Notes: a model not told the origin generated them from the letters alone. 25,397 nt of DNA from Elysia marginata (GCA_019649035.1 BMAT01000636.1:266248-291644); one strand, 5' to 3'; positions 11,901 through 19,600 are shown, numbered from the stretch's first letter. Numbers and translations are program-made.

Positions 11901-14691
11901 GTAATGCGTGTCCATTACGGCACTAGCCTAGGCCTACAGCACAGAGTTCTAGGCTTCAATGTTAGATTTTGCTAGATTTTGGTTTGGACTTTGAATGATG
12001 CAACTGCAAGGCCTCCACCACTCTCTCAGCCACCTCATTGCGCTGGGTTTCTGAACACTCTGTTCTCGTTATTACCAAGATTTTTCTGGCTAAGCTGACT
12101 TAGGTTCTCGTTATTCCCAAAATAAATTATAGGGCTCAAATAGAGAGAAAAACGGGGATTTTTATATCTCTCTTTATACCAACAGTTCTCGTTATTCTAG
12201 TTCTCGTTAAAAATGGGTACCACTGTAGTTATGCTACCAAACCTGAAAATATACCCTTATCAAGCATCTTAACTTAACAAATGGAGCTTGCCTTCGACAA
12301 AGCTAAGATAATTATTTGTAGCATAGATTTCACAAATATACGAGTATATTTACACAAATAAAACAAAATTTGCACTAATATGTATACATATATGATATAT
12401 ATATATATATATATATATANNNNNNNNNNNNNNNNNNNNNNNNNNNNNNNNNNNNNNNNNNNNNNNNNNNNNNNNNNNNNNNNNNNNNNNNNNNNNNNNN
12501 NNNNNNNNNNNNNNNNNNNNNNNNNNNNNNNNNNNNNNNNNNNNNNNNNNNNNNNNNNNNNNNNNNNNNNNNNNNNNNNNNNNNNNNNNNNNNNNNNNNN
12601 NNNNNNNNNNNNNNNNNNNNNNNNNNNNNNNNNNNNNNNNNNNNNNNNNNNNNNNNNNNNNNNNNNNNNNNNNNNNNNNNNNNNNNNNNNNNNNNNNNNN
12701 NNNNNNNNNNNNNNNNNNNNNNNNNNNNNNNNNNNNNNNNNNNNNNNNNNNNNNNNNNNNNNNNNNNNNNNNNNNNNNNNNNNNNNNNNNNNNNNNNNNN
12801 NNNNNNNNNNNNNNNNNNNNNNNNNNNNNNNNNNNNNNNNNNNNNNNNNNNNNNNNNNNNNNCAGTGTGAACAGTGTTTATGTGCACACGCCTAGGCATT
12901 CCATCCCTGCATTTAGATTTAGGCTAAGCTAGCCTTCACCATTTCTCTGAGTACCCTTCATTACGCCGCCCAATCTACTTCTTAAACTTACACATGTATT
13001 GCAATATATCGCAAAACGACCTTTTGTCACAGCGACATATTCATTTGGCGCTGCATGTGGACAAAATTTCCATTTTTCAAAAATGGAAGCTTGTTTCAAT
13101 TTAACCATAGTGACGATAGTGCAGTGCCCTTGCAATATACTATAGCCAGTAGATTTTATAACATGCCTCAGATAAAGGAACAAGTTGTGGGATATTTATT
13201 TGTCCCAGAGATAAATAAACATGTTTATTTTTTTTTAACTTTATAGTCTACCTTGCCTAGAACTCCACTAACATCAGAAAATATCAGTTTCACCTGCCCC
13301 ACCAAACATCTCATGGTACATGTCATATTCGTGTCTTTAGTTTTCGCATCTACAGGTTATTTTCTCCAAAATTTCAAGCAGTCTTAGTTTAACCTTCTTC
13401 TGAAGCTATATATATTTGATTTTGTTGAAGTGACTTCCCAGTAAAAACTGCTGAGCACATCATGATGAAATGTATCAAACCTGAAGGAATACCTGTGGCA
13501 TTTCATTTTTAAATACAGATCTCTGTCTCAATCATATCCTTGTCAAAATGTCAGCCCTTTTTAAAAACAAAATTAGCACCATGTCTTGTATGCTTGTTTG
13601 ATCTCCGTTTGCAGCAATGAAGCAGCACACCCAGTGACTTTGCATATTACTAGTTAGTACCGTCTATTATAATTGTACCAACTACCATACAATTGCATTT
13701 GGCATGGTCTAGATCAACTTGATCACTGAATTAACCACTCACTGAGATCTCAAACATCAGACTGCTGGCGTTGATCATATTTCAATTTATTTGGACAGAC
13801 TTTTAGAGTTTTACACAACAACAGCCTCTGCTTGTTTTAAATAGATCAACAGTTTGATAAAAACAATTACTAAAATGAAAATGGGGTGAGTCCCAACAAT
13901 GGAGGAGTATTAATTCATTAGAAGTACATTAACATAAAAAGAGCTGAGATTTGGACATATATCTACTCTAGATCAAAAGATTTGACTCAACTTCTCAAGG
14001 GACAGATAATTTGTAAATGGTAACTAGATCTAGATCTAAAAGTAGGTTAATAAAGTAATATATAGCCTAATAATTGAGAATCAGCTTAAAATTATCTATC
14101 TAGATCTGCATTGTCTCAGCTCAAATCAACAAATTAAATTAAATAAGATCTAGATCTAGATATCTAGAGCCTAGATCTGACTTTAGTTGAAGCCGCTTAA
14201 ATAGTTCAAAGCACTCTTGAACAACCACAGTCCCTCGACACTTTGCATGCCAGGTCGATACCTCATTTAATGAGAGAGTGGATTTTAGAATGAAGCAGTT
14301 CAAGTTGTTGATGTTGATATATTCTATCAAGCTGGCAAAATCGGCTTAATCCTGCGATTGGCCCGCTGGTGTTAAAAATGGGTTAGCATCTCCTTCATTT
14401 CGTCAGTCCTGTCGGCGGGCCAATGCCAGGATTATCCCGCAAAATCTTGGTCGTTCAAGAGTAGGCCTGCCCATTAGGCCTAGATCTAGATCTATACCGT
14501 GATCACAATAGTTTACCTCTTTTATTCTTTGTCCCGGCTTTCTTTGCAATGTTCACTTCTGATTCAATTTTCTTTTCAAGAAAATCTGATTTTTTCATCA
14601 ACATTTCCTCGACCTCCCTAAGCTTCTGGATGGCTTCTTGAGGTGTTGGGGCCTTGTCCTTACTGCCACCTCCGAATAATTTTTTAAACAT
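5931..14691 (-). CDS. CHMP4: Gene A: CHMP4 (Snf7/Vps32), ESCRT-III core subunit
   Basis: The spliced minus-strand gene joins 14691-14517, 11004-10827, 9331-9217, 8358-8223 and 5986-5931: 660 nt, 219 residues plus TAA. All four introns are GT-AG, in phases 1, 2, 0 and 1. CHMP4 polymerises on endosomal and plasma membranes to drive vesicle budding into multivesicular bodies, abscission and membrane repair. Visible marks are a short amphipathic basic start (MFKKLFGGG), APTPQEAIQKLREVEEML in helix 1, QQIDGTLSTIEFQREALEN (part of the basic helix 1-2 hairpin), the NPVGFG linker (146-151), the acidic LAELEELEQEEL stretch (160-171), LPSVP (185-189, candidate VPS4-binding MIM2) and a C-terminal acidic helix with M211, L214 and W217 spaced to bind the ALIX Bro1 domain. 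Length matches human CHMP4A/B (222 to 224 residues). An in-frame TAA at 14713-14715 upstream of the ATG fixes the start. It is a tandem paralogue of gene B. Confidence 0.97.
5987..8222 (-). other. Gene A intron 4 (2236 bp, phase 1)
   Basis: The donor GTAAGT is at 8222 and the acceptor CAG ends at 5987. The intron holds a tRNA-derived SINE at about 7570-7890. The remaining AT-rich stretch 5990-7560 shows nothing recognisable beyond a short GA run near 6580-6592. Confidence 0.9.
7570..7890 (+). mobile_element. tRNA-derived SINE
   Basis: The head has a pol III A box (TGGTCTAGTGGTAGACG, about 7575-7591) and a B box (GGTTCAAGTCT, 7618-7628) at tRNA-like spacing. A central part contains ACGAGTACCCGACT (about 7703-7716). 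The tail has GTAAAGCGCTTAGAACA near 7827 and ends in a T-rich ATTCTTTATTTTATT run. The layout of tRNA head, body and AT-rich tail is that of a SINE, plus orientation, antisense to gene A and inside its intron 4. The tRNA part is decayed: no good acceptor or anticodon stem can be drawn. The family name is not assigned, and the ends are approximate. Confidence 0.75.
8223..8358 (-). CDS. CHMP4: Gene A exon 4 (helix 5, MIM region)
   Basis: The acceptor CCAG ends at 8359 and the donor GTAAGT starts at 8222. It encodes residues 157-201 (45 codons) plus the first base of codon 202. DDLLAELEELEQEEL is the near-invariant CHMP4 signature before the VPS4-binding region, and LPSVP is the candidate MIM2 motif. 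Confidence 0.96.
8359..9216 (-). other. Gene A intron 3 (858 bp, phase 0)
   Basis: The donor GTGAGT is at 9216 and the acceptor ends at 8359. It contains a SINE tail at about 8513-8563, and otherwise AT-rich sequence with A runs near 9076-9084 and 9171-9179. Confidence 0.9.
8513..8563 (+). repeat. SINE 3' tail, second copy
   Basis: TGTAAAGCCCTTGGAATA followed by GAATTAGGCGCTAAATAAA resembles the end of the SINE at 7570-7890, which has TGTAAAGCGCTTAGAACA. The paired AAAGC...CTT and GGCGCT blocks before an A/T-rich end are the shared feature. No tRNA head was seen upstream, so it is a truncated copy. Confidence 0.5.
9217..9331 (-). CDS. CHMP4: Gene A exon 3 (helix 3-4 region)
   Basis: The acceptor ATCAG ends at 9332 and the donor GTGAGT starts at 9216. 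The first base completes Leu118, followed by 38 codons (119-156): DVDQVHDMMDDVAEQQEV, then NEISEAISNPVGFGQDVDE. This aligns without gaps to the human CHMP4B segment around residues 120-160. Confidence 0.96.
9400..9854 (-). mobile_element. LINE reverse-transcriptase C-terminal fragment, copy 1
   Basis: Minus-strand translation from 9854 reads LQLYNALVKSILLYNSGTQA, then LDAFHRKQLKIVLKIQYPTK, then LYKKCGEVPLSLQVLESRWRLFGHILRRD. This is the usual C-terminal region of non-LTR retrotransposon ORF2 proteins. A frameshift near 9540 moves the frame, after which RNLDLIRDIAENRDEWR and EIRRGAAEAVRSDD follow, the typical extreme C-terminus. No endonuclease or catalytic RT motif is present, so it is a 5'-truncated dead copy, sense to gene A. 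The clade is not assigned (RTE/CR1/Jockey-like). The 3' end is approximate. Confidence 0.85.
10010..10380 (-). mobile_element. LINE reverse-transcriptase C-terminal fragment, copy 2
   Basis: The minus strand reads ISNAFLYKKCGETPLSVQVLKAR, with the middle given here as LYKKCGETPLSVQVL, which matches LYKKCGEVPLSLQVL of copy 1. After a frame change it reads RLFGYLLRIDPYP and then KRAIGRPQSTLPVTLNEYL, a typical LINE tail. Several stops and frameshifts show decay. Same family and orientation as copy 1, about 150 bp apart; it may be a separate insertion or a local duplication. Confidence 0.8.
10827..11004 (-). CDS. CHMP4: Gene A exon 2 (Snf7 core hairpin)
   Basis: The acceptor TTTGCAG ends at 11005 and the donor GTAAGT starts at 10826. 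The 178 nt encode the end of Val59, residues 60-117 and the first two bases of Leu118. ALKRKKRLDKQLQQIDG and LSTIEFQREALENASTNTEV are the CHMP4 hallmark. The matching exon of gene B has exactly the same length. Confidence 0.97.
11110..12225 (-). mobile_element. Non-autonomous pogo/Tigger-like DNA transposon
   Basis: The element is bounded by TA target duplications (11108-11109 and 12226-12227). Its ends are imperfect inverted repeats: left CAGTAAAACTCGGG with AATAACGAGAAC, right (reverse complement) CAGTGGTACCC with TTTTTAACGAGAAC. Ends starting CAGT with TA duplication suit the Tc1/mariner-pogo (IS630) superfamily. Inside, on the minus strand from 11327, a frame begins MSTPNKKKCITIDTKVEMVK, which resembles the first helix-turn-helix of Tigger/CENP-B transposases. 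After about 22 residues it changes to unrelated sequence, so almost the whole transposase is deleted. The 900 bp before that start would be the 5' leader. Confidence 0.75.
11264..11327 (-). pseudogene. Remnant of Tigger/CENP-B-type transposase N-terminus
   Basis: Start ATG at 11327. The about 20 residues KKKCITIDTKVEMVKFSK match the pattern of the N-terminal psq-like helix (basic run, L/I-T, K-V-E-x-V/I-K) of pogo-family transposases. There is no second helix, no CENP-B domain and no DDE catalytic domain. The following residues derive from the 3' end repeats of the element. It is non-functional. Confidence 0.6.
12391..12419. repeat. AT dinucleotide run next to gap
   Basis: ATATAT... runs straight into the N block and probably caused the assembly break. 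Its true length is unknown. Confidence 0.9.
12420..12862. other. Assembly gap (443 N)
   Basis: Unknown bases; open frames drawn across it are artefacts. It lies inside intron 1 of gene A, and no exon is missing from the CHMP4 reading, so no coding loss is implied. Confidence 0.99.
12863..14020. other. Intron 1 stretch without recognised features
   Basis: AT-rich sequence. A near-perfect 21-bp palindrome (TTCCATTTTTCAAAAATGGAA) sits at 13068-13088. No coding or mobile-element signal was recognised. Confidence 0.6.
14024..14179. repeat. TAGATC palindromic repeat clusters (inside intron 1)
   Basis: CTAGATCTAGATCTA at 14024-14038 and a longer cluster at 14146-14179 (AGATCTAGATCTAGATATC, then CCTAGATCTG). 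The hexamer TAGATC is repeated and palindromic around AGATCT. Further copies lie at 14479-14495, 14763-14779 and 14791-14802, on both sides of exon 1. Confidence 0.85.
14347..14434. repeat. 88-bp inverted repeat (hairpin or small MITE)
   Basis: The left arm TAATCCTGCGATTGGCCCGC (14347-14366) and the right arm (14415-14434; reverse complement TAATCCTGGCATTGGCCCGC) match at 18 of 20 positions, with 48 bp between. The arms are much richer in G and C than the surroundings. It lies in intron 1 of gene A, about 80 bp after the exon 1 donor. No clear target duplication was seen. Confidence 0.85.
14517..14691 (-). CDS. CHMP4: Gene A exon 1 (N-terminus)
   Basis: ATG at 14691; residues 1-58 plus the first base of codon 59, then donor G|GTAAAC. 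MFKKLFGGGSKDK gives the short membrane-inserting basic/aromatic start, followed by APTPQEAIQKLREVEEML and KKIESEVNIAKKAGTKNKR, close to human CHMP4B. The ATG context is TTCAAAATG. An in-frame stop nine codons or fewer upstream (14713-14715) excludes a longer protein. Confidence 0.96.
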
Positions 14692-14762
14692 TTTGAAGCC
14701 TTTGTAGTTTGTTTATTTTAGTAGACGAGAATGTATCTTGAAGTTCAAAGATTGGCAGCTTA

Positions 14763-14802
14763 CTAGATCTAGATCTAGACTACAATTTTAATCTAGATCT
14801 AT
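14763..14802. repeat. TAGATC repeats upstream of gene A start
   Basis: CTAGATCTAGATCTAGA (about 14763-14779) and TCTAGATCTATA (14791-14802) lie 70 to 110 bases before the gene A ATG, in its putative 5' UTR or promoter. They are of the same kind as the intron clusters. Confidence 0.8.
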
Positions 14803-15263
14803 ATTTTTTTTCTTTATCGTAACTCTTCTGTATAATCGAGGTTTTTCTACGTACAGTAAGACCTTAGTCTAAGAGTGTCGCAATATGACTCTTACTCATA
14901 AACACAATCTAAGCTTAGCTCAATGGTATTATATAGAATGACAAAATCCAGTGGCCTAACAGGAAGTATACGACATTTTCCATAACAAAATACAGAATCG
15001 AGGTATTGTGATCATCGATTGGTTGTTTTGTCAGGGGAGGTCACTTCCGATAATTCAGGGGTGTGGTTAAAAAGTTATTCATCTTTTTTGGTTTTACCGC
15101 AAGATCAGTTATTTAATTTTCCGTTCATATTTTTGTTTTTCGTGGAAAGTCCATTAGCACTCAAATATTCTAAAACGAACAAAATTTTACGACAATTACT
15201 TACAGAATATAGAAACCCCAATGGCAAGACATCAGCCACAATTTAATCTATTTTCACAAGGTA
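14803..15263. other. Putative gene A promoter side, nothing certain
   Basis: On the minus strand CTATATAATACC near 14932-14943 is a possible TATA element about 240 bases before the ATG. Evidence is weak because TA-rich strings are frequent here. No plus-strand gene was recognised. Confidence 0.25.
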
Positions 15264-15268
15264 ATGTT

Positions 15269-15600
15269 TTACGTTACACCCCCAAGTTGTCATGTTCTCG
15301 TTATAATTCCGCATTCATTCATTAATGCAATGTTTATTTTTCTTCAATCCAGTGAAGATTCATTTTTTATAATGATTTTTGTCAGCCCGCCGATAAAAGA
15401 ATCGAATATAAAATGGTCATACATCAAAAGCATCAATGCATTTTGTCAACCCACTGATGTACGAAACGTAAAACGGTCCCATGTCAAAAGCATCAGTGCC
15501 TTTCGTCGGTCCACGGCTAAATCTGCGAAACGTAAAATGTTCCCATATTCATGCATTACTACCTTTTGACCGTCTCCATACGAACGCTGAAGGATTCATT
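15269..15600 (+). repeat. Diverged tandem repeat, unit about 60-64 bp
   Basis: Unit starts can be placed at 15377 (TTTTGTCAGCCCGCCGAT), 15441 (TTTTGTCAACCCACTGATG), 15501 (TTTCGTCGGTCCACGGCT) and weakly 15564. A more decayed unit appears at 15269 (TACGTTACACCCCCAAGTTG). Shared later parts are CGAAACGTAAAA and CATRTCAAAAGCATCARTGC. Another unit head (TTTTTGTCAGTCCACGTTAG) is at 15779. Because units are about 20 codons long, one plus frame stays open from 15264 to 15569. Confidence 0.7.
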
Positions 15601-15856
15601 TTGACTTTTTGAAACAGAGCATTTATATTAATGCATCTTTTAAATGTAATTATGCGAATTCTGTGGATAAATTATTGAGCTTTAATGTTTGGATAAAAAA
15701 GTACGTTTGGTACATGTATTGTACATTATAGAAAGACTTTTTAGAAATAAAGAATTTTTGCACAGAATCGCATACAGGGTTTTTGTCAGTCCACGTTAGA
15801 AGTAAGCAAAGATCTTCGCCGTGAAACTTTTCACTTAGTTAGCAGCGCAGTGGTGA

Positions 15857-16102
15857 CATGGTAAATTTTTTTATTGGCGTCAAACTAAGAGTTTCAACGA
15901 GAACCATCTGAAGATGCCCAAAATCAAAAGCAACTCAGTGGCTCCAAAACGATTGCTCAATTGCGCCACCTCATATCCGAAGATAGATGGCAACCGAAAA
16001 TTGATAAAGAGAGCTGATGAAATGACCGCTAACATACCACTAACAATACTAAATTACACGACAAAAACATCAAGGATCATGTCAAGAAAACCATTCAATT
16101 GA
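15857..16102 (+). other. Unrecognised open stretch, possible decayed coding DNA
   Basis: The plus frame is open from 15857 to a TGA ending at 16102, with ATG at 15914 (MPKIKSNSVAPKRLLN...). The sequence is basic and polar. I recognise no domain. It lies just after the tandem repeat and before the second open stretch at 16190-16480, so the three may belong to one decayed element. It could equally be chance. Confidence 0.2.
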
Positions 16103-16189
16103 ACCGAGATCAAAAACTGTAATGCAAACAAAACGTGGAAACTAGAATGGGCAAAAGACACCCATACAAGCTTGGGGGGGGGGGGATAA

Positions 16190-16480
16190 ATTAAACAAGT
16201 CACCCTCTCCCCTCTTAGGCTTCAGAATTCTAAAACGAAAGCACTTTATAATACATGTACATGTAATAAAGCCTGCCAAACTTTCTACAATATGCACAAA
16301 TGGAAACTGAAAGAACCGCCTACGTACACACAAGCCAATAGGAAACTAGAAACCAGTGATCATAATGATCGTACTGATTTGCCTGGTAACAAAACCGGAA
16401 AGACCTGGTGGCCACTGAACAATCCAAAAGCTAACGACATTCTGGTAACCTGGATCGACAACTTAAAATTAGAGGTGTAA
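16190..16480 (+). other. Unrecognised open stretch of about 97 codons
   Basis: The plus frame is open from 16190 to TAA ending at 16480, with ATG at 16292. The composition (KWKLKEPPTYTQANRKLE, then TGKTWWPLNNPKANDILV and TWIDN) is more protein-like than the other small frames in this AT-rich region, with few low-complexity runs. It is preceded by a run of 12 G at 16174-16185. No family was recognised; it may be a transposon or pseudogene remnant. Confidence 0.25.
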
Positions 16481-16825
16481 CCCGACGATGCTACGCTATT
16501 AATTCTGCCTTCAGCGGTCTAACACTACAACCATTTTCAAGAACAATTAAAAAATTAAAATCATCACGTCAACTTACACAGTTTCACTGGATATCGTCAG
16601 CAGGAGTATATTAGCGTATAACTCGTGATCATCTAAAGGCATGCTTATGCAATGTTTTCACTCCCCCCCCCCTCTCCCCTTTCTCTTAAGAAAAAGTACG
16701 AGGTAATCAAAGTTCTCACATTATTTTTTTTTAATATTTGAACTTAAGCTTTCATTAAATATATTTTAACATTTAAACTTCTTTTTCAATTTTTTGTGTA
16801 CAATCTCAATCATGTCGCTTGTGGT

Positions 16826-16890
16826 CTAATTAGGGCCGGGTGCTTTGCTTTTGCATGTTTCTACATCAAGTTCATTGAATGGTGGTATCT
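16826..16890 (+). pseudogene. Possible PEX12-like fragment (very tentative)
   Basis: The plus strand reads CFAFACFYIKFIEWWY. The second half (F-x-I-x-F-I-E-WWY) resembles the segment of peroxin-12 just before its RING domain, which from memory is of the form FFxQFLDWWYS. The next 120 bases encode cysteine-rich strings in changing frames but no clean RING. The match is only about eleven residues, so chance is quite possible. Confidence 0.2.
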
Positions 16891-17171
16891 TCTCATTATC
16901 CGCACTGGCTTTGACTTGAGTAGAATTGCACTTGCAGGAGCTGTTATTGTTTTTTTCCGCAAATTAGTGAGGAGTTTCTCTATCTGTCGCCTTGTTTTCC
17001 TTATTGTCTCTCATTTATGCTATTAAGCGTGAGATGACAGCACAACTCAAAATACTTATTATTATTTTTATCATTCTTTTTAATACATACTTATTAGTAG
17101 TAAATGGTGTTGGAAAAATCAGATTCAACGCTAAACACCGATTCAATATTAAAGAGATGCAATAACTCGCA

Positions 17172-17243
17172 ACCTCTCTCTCCCTCCCTGTCCTCTCTGT
17201 CTCTCCGTCTGTCTGTCTCTCTCTCTTTCTCTGTAATCCCTCT
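17172..17243 (+). repeat. CT-rich low-complexity tract
   Basis: Runs of CTCTCT, CCCTCC and TCTGTCTG mixed over about 70 bases. Confidence 0.85.
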
Positions 17244-19289
17244 CAACACCTCTGTCTTTCACTGCTTAACTGGCGCAGAAACTTCTGCTTTGGCTTACAT
17301 TGTTATAATTATCCATCGACTATTTTTTTGTTAATACTTCACCCCAATTTCTCAATTTGCCTTCTCTAATTCTACATGTCTCTCTACCAGCCTCTTTTCA
17401 TATCTCTATGTGCTTTACCTGTCTTTTCTACATATAGACTACTTATAATGCCGTAATCTCACATCATGTACTGCCAAAGAGAAAAAAAAGAACACTGCCT
17501 AGATATGTGGCTTTGCTGTTGTTGTTGTTGTTTGTTTTGTTTTTTATAATTTAACTGTTGAAAAGTATTTTGTCGTATCATTATTGCAGGCAAGCCTTAA
17601 AAACAAGAACAATACTGGAAAAAAAAGCATTATACTAAATTAAAGTCATTGAACTACTTACACTTTGACTTTGTGCATTCATATCAGTGCTTAGCATAAG
17701 GATCTCATTAGAATGTTTTAATACTAAAAAAGTGATAGCAAAACCTTCCAAAGGTTTTTTTAATGAGTTTTACGTCCCCTATGCTTCTCAAGGATGCTTA
17801 TACAGAGTCTTTCAAAGGTGGACTAGAACTCTACTTATATAATTATTTCATCAAGACATGTTGGCAAACAATGGCATGACTTTTCAAAATAAGGGCATAT
17901 CAAAGTGTTTCTAATCTTTTTCCTGAAAACAAAAAAAAAAAAAGAGTCAATACTTATTGAAAAAAAAGGATCAAAATGTTTAGGTGAAATAATGATAATA
18001 CACTTGTGGCTTTTTCCAACATCTGATCCTTCTGCAGAATTAAAAGCCTTAATGGTAAAGACTTCAGAGTTCATTTTTAATCAAAAGGAGGGAAAAAAAG
18101 AACTAAAAGAGTTAATAATAATGTCTTTCGTCAAGGGTGAATGAGTCAGATGTAGCATACATGTACATGTACATACATAAAAAATTCTATATAAGTATTA
18201 AAAGTTTTGTGAAAAGATATCAAAACTTTTGTTAGTTTAAAATATAGATACTACGAACAACTAGACCTTTATATTGCATTTTCTAAAAAAATGAATTTCC
18301 TACTTACGACTCATTCACCCTGAACTCGCGGTGATTGTATTTGTAAAGTACCGACATAAGAATCATCATTTACTCCCTAAGGCGCTCGCCACATCCACTG
18401 CCTGCTCAACAAGGTCTAAGGCTGATCTATTATGCAAGTTTCAGCTTGGCAGCAGCTTCGTTTATCAGGACATGCAATTTTCCTGCATGCCCGTTTTTTC
18501 GTCTGGCTTACAAGAGGTTATAATTGGAAGTCCAGTTTGTTGTAGCTGTCTACCTGTTGCCAGTGAAACCAATAAAGTAGAACCCATGTATGGGCTAATT
18601 CTAGCAGTTTCATAATAAGATGATGTATGAAGCCGTTTAGTATGCCTGACAGAATGCATACAGTTTGTTTCAGCTAGCCATGTTCATATTAATTAATCAC
18701 AAGCGTGGAAATGATGAAGCTTTTTAGAAAACTATCCGAATAGATGGGAAATCGATAAACGCAGACTGCATTTCAATCGCATACATTTTAATCAAAATGA
18801 GTATTAAAAAAAACATTTCATAAATTATGTACGTTGTAACAAGTTCAAACAGGCAGATCAAACATAATTTTAATATAAGATGCTAAGTAAAACATGCATA
18901 TCTTAAAGTTTTCTGAAACTCTCAAATAAAAAAAATTGTTGTAAAATACTCAAATATAAAATATAAGATGAGGAGCAGCGCTTTTTCAAAACATTCCTGT
19001 AATATAGTAGGTAAAATTATATCGTCACCCTTTTACATAATGGTCCATCTCAAAGATAGACCAAAATGACGCTTGTCAACCAAAATTATCTTTGTTTATA
19101 ATCTCATTCAATCTTACTCAGAAAAGAAATGAAAGTTTTGCGGGTGCCCCACCAACAAACTTAAGGCTACTCAAAACAATCAGTGATAAAGTTTTTTTCT
19201 TTTTTTTTGCTTTGCTGAACTTTTTCAATATACTATAAGATTCTTTACATGAATGAAACCTACAAGCCACGCAAATTCAATAAAAAATA

Positions 19290-19600
19290 GTTGCAAAAGG
19301 GACAGGAAGCAGTGGAGACGTATTGTTTATGACTGATGTTTTGAACACCATGGAGCGCAAAAAAATTCAATTTTGAAGTCTTAAGAGAGATAAGAAGTGA
19401 AAGATCATAGATGGCACACACAGATGAATAACAAACTGAATTTGTAGCTTACATCATGAAAAGAAAAGAACTGGAACACATCATCCCAACCAGAATGCTA
19501 AAAGGCAAGAGACACAGAGGAAGGAAAAGATACACACTGTTGAATGGACTCACCTCATGGATGAGGAATGGTCGCCTGCAAGGCACCTAATTAATTGAAT
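19290..19600 (+). mobile_element. LINE C-terminal fragments
   Basis: Two pieces in plus orientation. About 19294-19332 reads KRDRKQWRRIVYD followed by a stop, like the extreme C-terminus of many LINE ORF2 proteins. About 19455-19590 reads KRKELEHIIPTRMLKGKR, then HRGRKRYTLLNGLTSWM, then RNGRLQGT and TAA, like the K-x-x-G-K-R-x-R-G-R-x-R segment that normally precedes that end. They appear in reverse order, so they are probably tails of two insertions or a rearranged copy. They belong to a different family from the LINE tails in gene A and lie downstream of gene B. Confidence 0.65.

Larger units (their letters stand above)
11005..14516 (-). other. Gene A intron 1 (about 3.5 kb, phase 1)
   Basis: The donor GTAAAC follows exon 1 and the acceptor TTTGCAG precedes exon 2. 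The intron includes a pogo/Tigger-like element (11110-12225), an AT microsatellite and assembly gap, TAGATC clusters and an 88-bp inverted repeat. The true length depends on the gap. Confidence 0.9.
16490..19285. other. Intergenic DNA between the CHMP4 genes
   Basis: Mostly AT-rich DNA without recognisable genes. It contains a C run (16663-16672), a CT-rich tract (about 17172-17243), a TTG run (about 17512-17533) and a tentative peroxin-12-like scrap at 16826-16890. The longer open frames, such as 18331-18615, show no domain. Confidence 0.5.

Noticed and set aside
12375-12899. Long open frames on both strands spanning the N block
   Set aside because: They consist almost entirely of unknown bases with a few TA-repeat residues; artefact of the gap.
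13068-13088. 21-bp near-perfect palindrome as a regulatory site
   Set aside because: Built from A/T runs with no known factor and isolated in an intron; noted only in the intron entry.
14024-14179. Repeat array resembling CRISPR
   Set aside because: Eukaryotic intron; short hexamer repeats without unique spacers of regular length.
14395-14420. Hammerhead-like core (minus strand CTGACGA then GAAA-like bases) within the inverted repeat
   Set aside because: There is no stem II hairpin between CTGANGA and GAAA and no cleavage-site stem; chance resemblance.
18331-18659. Overlapping plus and minus frames of 64-94 codons
   Set aside because: No recognised domain or splice context; the cysteine content is not arranged as a known motif.
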